A stretch of 64,000 nt of DNA, taken from contig KN832555.1 of NCBI GenBank assembly GCA_000827205.1, positions 691,536 to 755,535 of the forward strand, given 5' to 3'. Source of the stretch: Plicaturopsis crispa FD-325 SS-3 (taxonomy: Eukaryota > Basidiomycota > Agaricomycetes > Amylocorticiales > Amylocorticiaceae). The notes under the pieces are model-generated. The model saw nothing but the letters and a program-made list of their open reading frames with translations. It ran no database searches and was not told the DNA's origin. Made by a program: the position numbers and the translations under genes. Positions 48,501 through 58,243 of this stretch are shown here, in pieces (position 1 is the first letter of the stretch; each line of letters opens with the position of its first letter).

Positions 48501-48705
48501 TTGCGTAGCCCGAACGGCATGCGTTTAAATTGGAAGAGGCCTTTATGCGTCCTAAAAGCCGTCTTCTCGACATCTTCCTCCGCGATTTCTAGCTGTGTGA
48601 ATCCAGCGAGGGCGTCCAGAGACGAAAGAACTTGGGCGCCGGATAGGGAGGCTAGAATCTCGGTTTGTCGCGGGATGGGAAACTCATCGGCGATGGTGAC
48701 TGCGT
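45548..48705 (-). mobile_element. Element A pol, piece downstream of E4
   Basis: Minus-strand frame with the reverse transcriptase centre (MPFGLRNGPSIFQRL, YIDDIVV), RNase H (LYTDASDEALG), integrase (HPQHDGQTEIVNRHLE) and a C-terminal chromodomain (YEVDHIVAHKYD, LLRWKGYDPLHDSW). Its upstream border is the E4 insertion in the reverse transcriptase region. Confidence 0.88.
48697..48705. repeat. Target-site duplication (TGACTGCGT), left copy, E4
   Basis: TGACTGCGT at 48697-48705 and at 52463-52471 flank E4. Nine bases, within the range of Mutator-like elements. Confidence 0.8.
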
Positions 48706-48792
48706 CACCTGATGCTGTAGGTCATTTGTAAATATACTAGCTATATGTCGAAGTCCGTTATGCAAACAACCCGGACATCCGCCGCAGCCACA
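48706..48792 (+). repeat. Left terminal inverted repeat of E4
   Basis: Pairs with 52378-52462. The outer 30 bp are diverged; from ctgtagg and then agctatatg inward the match is near perfect up to gccgcagccaca. Confidence 0.75.
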
Positions 48793-49075
48793 TTTCAGCC
48801 ACATTTCGGCTGCTGGCTTGCCTCGGCACCTCCTGGCAGCGTTTCGGACCTTCAATATTGAGCTTACAAAGCTCACCCTTGCCTCGGATGGCTCGCGCAT
48901 CCTCGGCATCGCTCCGGGGGCTTGCTCACCGTGCCTCGAGGCTCACAAAATTTATTTTTAGCACGCTTTCACCTGGCGCGACGTGCACTGTCTGCTCGCG
49001 GAAAATTTAGGAAAAAAAACTATTTATATTGATACTACATGTTTCCTACTACAAAAAAACGGGCATAAAAAAACA

Positions 49076-49111
49076 CCCCGCATCCACCGTGCAATTACGG
49101 TGGATGCGGGG
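49076..49111. repeat. Perfect hairpin, 15-bp stem, loop GCAATT
   Basis: Left arm 49076-49090 and right arm 49097-49111 are exact reverse complements (ccccgcatccaccgt); the 6-nt loop is gcaatt. Confidence 0.85.
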
Positions 49112-49257
49112 CCAAGCGCGCTCAAGATCCTCATTGTCGTCCTCCCAGTTGTGACCACGAAGACCGGGAGCAGAGCCCAGTTGGGTCACGGTGGGGAGGG
49201 ACGGCGAGGGTGCGGGAGCGCACTCATTGTGCAATAGGAAAAAAAATATACATGACA

Positions 49258-49300
49258 GTGACAGCGCGCATAGCATCGTGCATGCTCTGCGCGCTATCAC
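49258..49300. repeat. Long imperfect hairpin in E4
   Basis: Arms pair as gtga, agcgcgca and agcat with their complements, with two single mismatches, around the loop cgtgc; 17 of 19 positions pair. Confidence 0.7.
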
Positions 49301-49552
49301 CGCCGGGGGCGCTTCAGAACGCTACATGGGGGCGGCGGTACCAGGGGGCACGAGCACCGTGCTGCCGCACGACAGGCTGCGGGGGCTGGGTGCTGTGATG
49401 CGGCGGCGCTGGCTTGCGCTGGCTTCGTGCTGCAGAACGGTGGGGTGGGGCCGCGCGGCATGGCGGTGCCGTGTTGGCGGTCGGGCGCGGTGCTGTCGCG
49501 CAACGTCATGGCTAGCGGTGGGGGCGTGGCACGGTGGTGGTGGCCGGGCGTC

Positions 49553-49870
49553 GTGCGGCTGCACGACGTGGTGATGGGAGTGGTGGTGACGTGCTGGCGG
49601 ACGGGAGCGGTGCGGCTGCACGACGCGTTAGTGGTGGTGGTGACGCGCTGACGGCCGGGCGTCGTGCGGCTGCACGACGTTGTGATGGCGGCGGTGGTGA
49701 CGCGCTGGCGGCCGGGTGCCGTGCGGTTGCACGACGTGGTGGGGGTGGTGATGCGCTGGCGTCCGCGCGTCGTGCGGCTGCACGACATTGTGGTGGTGGT
49801 GGTGATGCGCTGGCGGCCTGGCGCCGTGCGGCTGCACGACGAGGTGGTGGTGGTGGTGGTGACGCGCTGG
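49553..49870. repeat. Minisatellite in E4, units of 51-57 bp
   Basis: The core gtgcggctgcacgac begins at about 49553, 49610, 49664, 49721, 49772 and 49826: spacings of 57, 54, 57, 51 and 54, all multiples of three. On the minus strand one frame gives a His-rich peptide repeat of the type VVQPHDARPPAHHH. Several frames are open because the unit lacks stops. Confidence 0.8.
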
Positions 49871-50124
49871 CGGCGTGCACCGTGCCGACGCGCGGTGTGG
49901 CCGCGTTGCTGGTGGCTGTTGTCGCCACTGGTCCTGATCTGCCGGGGGTTACGCTGGCGCTACGCGCCGCTGGTTAGTAGAAAAAGGGAAGCAAAAAAAA
50001 GGTGTTGCCGCACGCTTTCTGCTGCCCAGGGTCGGGCGTCTCATACGACGCGCGGCAACGGGGAAAAAAGGGATCAAAAAGATAAATAGAAAACTCACCT
50101 GGGCCCGTGAGCTCCAGGGTTCGT

Positions 50125-50150
50125 CGTTGTCGTCGATGACGACGACAACG
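50125..50150. repeat. Perfect hairpin, 10-bp stem
   Basis: cgttgtcgtc at 50125-50134 and its reverse complement at 50141-50150, loop gatgac. Confidence 0.75.
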
Positions 50151-50221
50151 GCGGCGGCGGTAGAGTGCGATGAGGGAGGGGGACGACGACGTGGTAGGAG
50201 CAAAGAAAGAAAAAAGAAAAC

Positions 50222-50249
50222 GAACCACTTCCGCAATTGGAAGTGGTTC
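50222..50249. repeat. Perfect hairpin, 11-bp stem, loop GCAATT
   Basis: gaaccacttcc (50222-50232) and its exact complement (50239-50249) around gcaatt, the same loop as the hairpin at 49076. Confidence 0.85.
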
Positions 50250-50592
50250 CGAATTCCGCTGGTCCGTGCGCGCGGTGGCGCGCAAGCGCTTAGCTCGTCG
50301 TCGGCCTCGTTCTCCACCAATACTAGCTTGTTTCTCTTCGTGTAATAGAGAGATTTTGCTCGTATGTACATATAGATACCACCCAATTATTTACAGATTT
50401 TTTCGTCGCATGGAGATAAGTAGAGAGACTGATAGATCCAAGATTATCGCAACTTATCGCAACATGGCGGGCGCCTACGCAGTACATCACTTCGCAATAT
50501 ATCCCCTCGCAAGATTTCTCGTAAAAAATATATATTCATGCTCGGGGTATGCTAATACACGCCCCTTGAGCTTGCTGTAAAAAAATATGAGA

Positions 50593-50710
50593 TGTGCCCA
50601 TCTCCAGAGCACAAAACGACTGTTTTTGCCTCTGAATCGTGCATTCCGGAACGACCGAAATGCTCGAATCTGGTGCTTGCGGCGTCCTTTCAGCTACTGA
50701 GATGGGCACA
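50593..50710. repeat. Short inverted-repeat unit (about 118 bp) inside E4
   Basis: tgtgcccatctc near 50593 and its complement gagatgggcaca ending near 50710 bracket about 95 bp. This could be a small inverted-repeat insertion or part of E4's fold. Confidence 0.5.
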
Positions 50711-51040
50711 CTTGCCCGCTCCCTCTCGTAAATTCAGTTCTGGGGGTTTTTTAGGTCGCTGAATTCGAATATAATTTTTTCAAAGTCCAAAAACGAGGGG
50801 GTACAAGTCAATCTGCCAAAACTTCACTCAAAAGTGGCAGAAAGTCTTGAGTTTGACGCTCTTTCCTCAATTTACTCACATCGGCTCGATGAAAAAATTT
50901 GAAACTTTGTATCCATTGTCTTAGAGGGTCTCTGGACACCCTCAAATTTTACCAGAGGGAAAGGCTCCATTTTGAAGCCATATGAATTCATTTCGACGCT
51001 GTGGCGCGCCTCCGCGGCGAAAGCCGGCGGAGTTTGAAAT

Positions 51041-51071
51041 CAAAACCAACGCGTCGTCGCTGTTGGTTTTG
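51041..51071. repeat. Perfect hairpin, 10-bp stem
   Basis: caaaaccaac at 51041-51050 and gttggttttg at 51062-51071, loop of 11. Confidence 0.75.
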
Positions 51072-52377
51072 TTTCTCCTCGTCGTCGTCCACGTCGCAAA
51101 CGACGTTCAACGCAACGCCGCCGACCCACCCCCTGCAAAGTAGCAGGGGGCGTTCTTTTTTCGTTTTTCTTCATATGTAAGTCCTTTCATACGTTTTTCA
51201 ACCGTTAGTTTGAGTGCTAACCAGGATTTTTCAGACAACAGCGCCAGCACCCCAACCGACCCCAGCGAAAACGGTTACCACCGGCGTAGACGCCGCACGC
51301 CACACGCCGCACGCCCCGCGCGCCCTCCCTATCTCCCCCACGGCCCCTATCTTCCCCACGGCGTGCCAGCGCACCCGCACCCGGCACGAGCAAACTACAA
51401 ACGCCGCCGCCCGCGTATACACCCACCTGGAACCAGGCCCGTCCACGCCCACGGTGGTGCGCGCACGCACGCGCTGCACGACCGCACGCTGCGTGCGCAG
51501 CACACGGCGCACGCGGCCACTCAGCGCGGGCGCGTGCAAAGGCGCCCAATCCGCGGCACCGTACGCGCCCACCGTCGACAGGTAGCGCGAGGCGACCACG
51601 CGCATCGCCAACAAACGGAGCGCATCGGCAAAGGTGCCCAGCGCGAGCGCGTGACGGGGAGGAAGACGACAACGTCGGGAGAGGAGGACGCGGCGGGGAG
51701 AAGAGCAGCGGGCAAGAGCACGCGGGGAGCGCAGCGGGGCAGGGGCACGATGGCAAGGAGCAGGCGGACCAGCGGGACGACGAGGACGGGGAGCTGCGCG
51801 ACGGCAGCCCCGTTCTCGTCGTCCCTGCTCTGCCGTCGCGCCTCGTGCCGCCGCCCATTCTCGCATGTATGCCGACAGCGTCGGCATCTGTGCCGTCGCT
51901 GTCGCGCTTGTTCCAGTAGCACGAAAAATAAACCTTTGATTCCAACATTACAGACCCCCTGCCCCCATTCCACTAAGTTTGAGATTGAGTGAAATAAAAA
52001 AATCGAAAAAAATCGAAAAAAAATCGAAAAAAATATTCGCGGACACGGTGGTACGCTCGCAAAATGCGCGCCTACAATGTGAGGTGAAATGAAGGGGTCC
52101 GGGATGCCCGAGGTGAGCCCGAGCCAGGCGCAATTTTTTTGGGGAGGATATAGGGGCTAATCCACCCGCGGAGGTATATCCGCGGCCAGCCCGAGGAGGA
52201 AACGCGTCGGGAAAATGAGTATAGGGGCTAATAGACCGTTTAGAAATGCCCGAGCAGCCCGAGGAAAGGCCGGCGAGCAGTGCTAGCAGATATAGGGGCT
52301 ATGGAACCGTTTTGAGTGAGGGAGCCCAAAAAAATTCAAGCTCCGAAAGGCAGCGTTCGGATCCGAATGGCCGGAAT

Positions 52378-52462
52378 TGTGGCTGCGGCGGATCTCCGGG
52401 TTATTTGCATAACGGACTTCGACATATAGCTACAACTTTTACAATAATCCTACAGCTATGGC
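52378..52462 (-). repeat. Right terminal inverted repeat of E4
   Basis: Inverse of 48706-48792; ends ...cctacagctatggc before the duplicated TGACTGCGT. Confidence 0.75.
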
Positions 52463-55400
52463 TGACTGCGTTAAGTTTCCGATAGTCCACGCAAAACCGT
52501 GGTTTGCCGTTACGGTACGCTATGACCACCGGTGCGCTCCAAGGGCTGATCGAGGGTTCCACTACTTCCTGCTGGAACCAGGTGTTCAGCTGATCTTCGA
52601 TGACGAGTTTCTTTGCTGGCGACGTTCCGTACATGGGGACTGCTATCGGATTCTGACCGTCGACGGTACGGATGTGAACTCGGAATGTAGGATGATGACC
52701 CAAACGCCCGTCTAGCGCGAAGGCTTTCTGTCGTCGACGGAGCATGTCCCAGGCTTTCTCGCGTAAGTGGTCTGGCAGATCGCCCACGTCTATGATGGCT
52801 TCCAAGTCTTCCGAGCTCAGAGATTCGGTTTCCGGTATTTCGGCCGTTTTGGGTCCCCAATTTTCAGGGCTAGGTGGTCTCGCTTCGTGGGTACCTGGAT
52901 TCGTCGGTATATTCGGGGCTGGCGGCGGCGCGGGGGAAGTGCATGGTGGCGCCGGGCGGGCATTGCGGTACTCAGCTTCCTTTAGCTCGGGTGTGTCGTC
53001 CGCCCGTGCTCTGATAATCGTCTCAACCTTCGCTGCATGGTGTAACATCTCCTCCAAGTGCTTCAGATCCTTGGGGACGTCGAAGTATGCCAGCGGGGTC
53101 GATATGGAGCCGATGAGCTCGCCTTTCCTGACATATCGAGGCCGGTCCGTAGGGTTGCAGATGGGGATTTCAGGTTTCGCGGCGGTGAAGAGCACGTTCG
53201 GAATTGCAAAGAAGGTTTCATCTGAGTTGGCAAGGAGGGATTTCTCCATGACCCATTCTTCCGAACCTGCGAAATATCCGTCGACACGGATCCTCTTCAC
53301 TGAGTTTGCCGGGATCAGGAAGTCCTTTTCCGCGCGGACGTGCGCGTCCTCTCGTCCTGCAGCGGCGTTCCGTTTGGCTCTCTTTGCTTGGTTCCTCTTG
53401 TGCATCTTCTTCCGCACGAAGTGAGCTACTTTGTCCGTATCCTGCACGATGGAAGGGATAGCGACTTTTGCCACGCCCTCCGCGCGTACAGTGCATGGGC
53501 CGTGCCGGAAGCGTATGCGGGAGCCTTCTTCTACGTTCCGAGAGACCGTCAGTTCGTAGTTGACCTGATAGTCCTCTCCTAGTAGAATGGGTACGGACAT
53601 GCCCGGCACCACGTAGGCTTCTACGGTCGTCTCAACCACCGATCCGTCCTCGGCGTCCATATAGACCGGCATATGCACAAATCCGCGCATCGTTGTGGAC
53701 TTATCCGTGAGTTGCCATAACTGCATGCGTTCACCCTGCCGTAGGCGTGGAGGGGAGGACATAGATTCATAAAAATCGCTAGATATAAGGGATATATCTG
53801 CGCCTGAATCCAGTCTCAAGTCGACATACTCGCTGGCGAGGCTGCCCAGGCGTCCGCGGACTGAGAGTACTGAGGTGCCTATCGCCGATTTCCCGTCTGG
53901 AGGGCGTCGAGTAGCGGGTACCTTCACGACTTTCTCTTCTTCTGATGGTTGAAGCGGCGGTAGATCGTCGAATTCGTCCTCGCTCGGGGGGCCGGTGGGC
54001 ATTTCGTGCCAGGGGGTGGAGGCGGGTTCCTCCGTAGCGCCCTGCCTCTCTGTTGCGTCGAGAGCTGGGTCTTCCAACAGATGCGCCTTGGCCGAGCCCC
54101 CCTTCGGAGTCAGGTACTGTTCCGGGTCCGGGATGTCCTCTAAGCTGGTTTTCCGCGACATCGGTCGTTGGCGCTGTGTCCCAGACTCCGACTTCGCTCC
54201 TAAGTCTACGCTCTCGTAGGTTCGCGTGCTAAGTCGTGGTGGTTCCAATTCCGAGAGGTCAGCGACTGCCTCCAAGGTAGCAGTTGCTTTGAAGACATCC
54301 CGGAAGCTGACCCGTTCCTCTTCTTTGTTCGAAGCTAGCGGGTCTGAAGGTAAGGAGGAAGAGCCATCCTTGTCTTCTGACCCAGAGTTCGCGCAGGAAA
54401 GCCATGCGCGAGTCTCGATAGTTGTCGAAGCTGGTAAAGAGGTACGTACGTGGTAAGAGTCATGGTCGAGCTTATTCACGTCCACATAGCGGCCCGAAAT
54501 GGCCTGAACGACAAGAGCTTCATATACACGTTCATAAACAGACTCGTCCTCGAGGGAGCGATTAGCTAGTGCAATACGCGCGGACTTGGGTTCCGCTCTC
54601 ATGAACAAGTGATAGTGTGGACACTCCTTGTCCCAGTGCTTCGCGCTTCCGCAAACTTTACAAGGCGAGGGTGGTCTTCTCCTCATCCGCGTTTCTACAT
54701 CAGCTTCGGGGAACGGGTAGCCGCCCTCGGGGGGTTGCCTCCTGGATTTAGCCGCGGCCGCGTGCGCTTCGACGATCGTCGGGTCATTTGTAGACGGTTC
54801 GAACTCAGGGCTCTCCGTTTTTCCCGTTGGCTCCGCGACCTCCTTGCTGGCCTCCGAATCGAAGTCCAAAGGGTCCGAGGAGTCGATCTCCGCGAGGTAC
54901 GTGCTCCTCGCGTTGCGGTAGCGCGATGATGCCTTCGGGTGCTTGTCCGCCGCCTGCTCCGCCATCACTTGTCTGAGGGCGGGGCCGATGTAGGCCGCGT
55001 GCACGAGAGAGGCTTCGTTCTCCGCCGCTCGTAGGATGAGGATGGCCGTGCTCTTAATACTCTCGATTACAAGCATGTGCTTCCAGGAGAGCGGAGCCCT
55101 GACCATAACTAGGCGTACTTCTTCGGGGCCCCCATAGTCCGTGTGGAGGAGCATGCGTGTGTACATGATGCGCCGCATTAGGAACTCTTGAGGCCTTTCG
55201 CGCTCATGCCCTTGCTGCCGGAACGCCTGATTGTTGTAGTCGTTCTGCGTATTCTGAATCCATAGGTCTCCGAGGTATAGTTCTCGGAGCACCCTGAGGA
55301 ATATGACGTACGAGCTGTGCATGTAGTCTTTAGTCGCTGGGGAGAGGAGGTCGTGCCATTCGCGTACTCCTGATCCGGCTTTCAGGCGTCTGGCCATGCA

Positions 55401-57710
55401 TTCACCTAGCTGCATTGGAATGTTCCCCCCCTGGCCCGCGTATTCTTGAATATTAAAGAAATAGCGAATCGCTGTCTTGGGGTCCCCGTCCCACCCAGGT
55501 ACGTCGTCCGGCTTGAATTCTGACTTAATCGAAGGGTAAAATTGCCGGGATGGGGTGGTTGCTTGGGACCGTCCTGCGCGCACGACGTGATTTCTGTCAT
55601 CGTATGGGAGACCATGGTCCCCTCCTCCTCCTCCGTCGCCCCCACCTCCGCCTCCGCCCCCCCCTCCACCGCCGCCGTCCCCTCTTGGGGTGCGATGGTG
55701 TGGGTCTGGGCGTCGGTCTGGCTGGCGTGCATCGCGGTTCCTATGCGTTGAGGCATTGCGTCTGTAGGGGTCGCCGTCTCCGGGGTCATCGTCCGGGGGC
55801 TCACCACCGTGGTGCCCGCCTCCGCCCCCCGCCGCTCCGCGGAAATAGGCTGTGGCCGACTCGTTGCGGAACGGCGTCAAGCCAGAGAGGGGTACAGGGT
55901 TATTGCGATGCTCGAGGTTCACGTTACCGAAGATATTGGAGTCGTACCCCGCGTACCTGCGTGATTTCGCGGTGTGGGCGCCACCGTGCTGCAAGTCTCT
56001 TGGCGGGTCGTAGAGGTCCTTGTGTGGGGGGACATCGCGAGATTTCTTGCGATAGTCAATGACCAACTGGTCCGCGTGCTTGAAGGGCATGTGGTGACCC
56101 ATGAAGACAGTGGCTGGGCCCGTGGTTGGTGGAGGTTCCGACGAAAGTACAGAAAGTTCGGATTCCGTATCGTCGTTATCCGAGAATTCAACATGGGGGG
56201 ATGTAGGGACAATTGCTCGCCCTTTCCCTTTGTCGCCCGGCCTTGTCGGCGGCTCGTTCAATGCCGTCAGTTTGGTGGGGATCGGCCAGTCGATGCCTGA
56301 GGCGTAAGATGTTTTACGGGCTTGTCGTCCCTCCTTGCGCTGGTTATCCGAGCTGTAAGTCCAAACCTGCGGGTTCTCCTCCGTCGGTCGATCGGGGAAC
56401 GCCGCAGCGAGGGCTTCCGGGAGCGGCTGGAAGTCTTCGAAGGGTCGGCCCTCCTTGGCTAACGCCAGTTGCTCCGCGGACAATAGGTCGCGATTGTGTG
56501 GGATGCTGAGCACGAATTTCCGAACTGCCGCATCGGGCGATAGATCTGTTCGGAACGGGGAGTATGCGGCCGGGTTCGTAGAGATGGGCGACTGCAACGG
56601 CGTAGCGTTCTTCACCTCCGCCGCGTACTTGTCGACGTTCTGCATCGCCAGCTGGAGTCGGTGCAGAATGGTGTCCCAGGCGAGGGTCAGACCTGCGAGC
56701 GATGACGAGGCTTTGAGTACTTTCAGCATTGTAGAGTGCGGGTCCACGACGTAGTGTGTCGCTCGATGGGGCAGGAGTCCGCACACGTCGTTGATTACTT
56801 TCTGGATATCACGCACGAAACCAGCCAGCTGTAGATAGAGCTGTTGTTCGACTGAAAAGCGCGGGGCGGCCCGTTTGGAGCTAACTCCTCGATCTATCAA
56901 GTCGGCGGGTTCGAGCAAGGATTTCGAGTCAATAAATTGGGTGAGGCGCAGCGCCAGGGAGTACTGGTCATCCGCGTCCTCAACGTCCGATTTATAGCCC
57001 TTCAAGGCTCTGCCGAGTCGTTTAAGAACGTCGGCGTCCTGGTCGGTCTCCTCTGTGTTCGATTGTACCAGCGTCGCCATATCTTCTAGCGGTGACAGCA
57101 GCAACAGAGGATCGTCAAATTGTCCGGGAAACGGCGCGGTCGCTGGTTTTGAGGACGTGGATGGGGATGGGGCAGGCGTGAAAACGTGTCTGCCGTCGGC
57201 TAGGGCTTCTGGATTTGATTGTGATGTCGCGGTCTGCGGCAACTGCGGGCCCGATGGGGGTGAAGCGCGCGCTGAGCTCTTGACGACGTCGTCCTTCCTG
57301 AAACCGAGGAATCGAAAAGCCTGTGACTTGGGTAAAGTGGCTTTCTTAAGACCGGTAAAGGTTATGGGCGACTCCCTGTCGATCGCGCTTTTCTTCAGGT
57401 GTCCGAAAGTCGGTAGCGAGGGGATTGGGGACCGTCCTTCGGGCGTCGAGTCTAACTGACGGAGGCTAGGTGACGATACGGAAGACGGGGTGAGTGGGGT
57501 GGGTGTGCGTAGTGGTATGCGGCTCCCGGAGGGGGTGCGCGCAGTGCTGGGGTGGAAGGGAGTGTCGAAACGGTCCTGAGGACTAATCTGTGTGAGATCT
57601 ATAACCGGCGCTTCCGGTAGGGAGACTGCGCGAGGTTTGGGCAACGAATGTTCGGCCAGGTTGGTTGGGTACTGTTCCCAGTTAGTCCACTTTGTGACGT
57701 GCGATAACAC
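52463..57710 (-). mobile_element. Element A gag-pol, piece upstream of E4
   Basis: Open minus-strand frame. In order: a Pro/Ser-rich gag, a Gly-rich run with Asp (55600-55690), zinc knuckle CKVCGSAKHWDKEC (about 54650), aspartic protease (LRLDSGADISLI, about 53810) and the first part of reverse transcriptase (PFRFCVDYRKLNAV-type motif) up to the E4 border. The first Met of the frame lies within the last 18 bases of the 5' LTR, so translation may overlap the LTR edge and the primer site, or start at a later Met. Confidence 0.88.
57677..57689 (-). other. Primer-binding site of element A
   Basis: Minus-strand TGGACTAACTGGG, three bases from the 5' LTR, identical to that of element B. Confidence 0.7.
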
Positions 57711-58238
57711 GCCAGAAGGGACAGTACCAGGGAACGCTGGCGGGGACGACGCGTCGCCTATGTGGTAAGGACTCGAGGGAGCGCCGCGAGTGAGCAGTCA
57801 GTCCGTGGGGCACGCGGACTCTCAGGAAAGCCGTGAGAGGCCGACGCACCGCCGTGCGTAGGAAAGCCGTACGCGCGGGGGAAAGCTGTCGAGGAGGCGC
57901 TGCAAGCCCTAGGGGGTCGAACGGCTCGTAGAGAGGCCGTAGAGTCCCAGATGGAGGCGCGACCAAGTCCAGCGCAAGACAACCAAGCTCTCGAAGGCTT
58001 CTTAGGGCGGATCGAGAGCGTTACGCAGGCCACAAGGGCTCTGAGGGGTTGTCTGGCGCTGAGGCTCGTGTATATATGGTGGATGCAAGAAAGATGGTAA
58101 TATTCGACGTGTCCGCTGTGTGTTATACATGAGGAGGGGCTTAGGACGTAACGACGTAACAAGAGACGGTAAGCGGTAAGTACGTATGAGTCAAGATATG
58201 TGTCGGAAGAGCCTTTCCCGGCGTAATCGCATCTTACA
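57693..58238 (-). repeat. 5' LTR of element A
   Basis: 546 bp, pairs with 26509-27054; followed at 58239-58243 by the GCCCT duplication. Confidence 0.92.
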
Positions 58239-58243
58239 GCCCT

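Larger units (their letters stand above)
48706..52462. mobile_element. DNA element E4, non-autonomous, long terminal inverted repeats
   Basis: 3,757 bp between 9-bp duplications, inserted in the reverse transcriptase region of element A. The ends form an imperfect inverted repeat of about 85 bp (48706-48792 with 52378-52462); its inner part (agctatatgtcgaagtccg onward) is nearly identical. Inside are strong hairpins, a minisatellite, three copies of tataggggcta near the right end, and no recognisable transposase. The 9-bp duplication and long inverted repeats fit a non-autonomous Mutator-like element; hAT or KDZ-like groups (8-bp duplications) cannot be excluded. Confidence 0.75.
26509..58238 (-). 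mobile_element. Ty3/gypsy chromovirus, element A (outer)
   Basis: LTR retrotransposon read on the minus strand, bounded by 546-bp LTRs that start TGTGACG and end CTTACA, with a 5-bp duplication. Order from the 5' LTR (right): primer-binding site, gag with zinc knuckle, protease, reverse transcriptase, RNase H, integrase, chromodomain, then a third ORF, polypurine tract and 3' LTR (left). The 31.7 kb span is mostly later insertions: element B (27946-43345) in the third ORF and E4 (48706-52462) in the reverse transcriptase region. Apart from these two it looks whole. LTRs appear identical by eye, so the insertion is very young. It lies in the Tnp2 gene. Confidence 0.92.

Noticed and set aside
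48706-48721. Shared cctgatg word between the E4 left end and the E2/E3 right ends
   Set aside because: Only seven bases, wrong relative position, and a different duplication length; likely chance.
49553-49870. Possible CRISPR-like array
   Set aside because: Eukaryotic context, no constant spacers; the whole unit repeats and varies, so it is a minisatellite.
51210-51992. 260-codon Arg/Thr-rich frame in E4
   Set aside because: GC-rich, open in several frames on both strands, no known motif; not convincing as a transposase.
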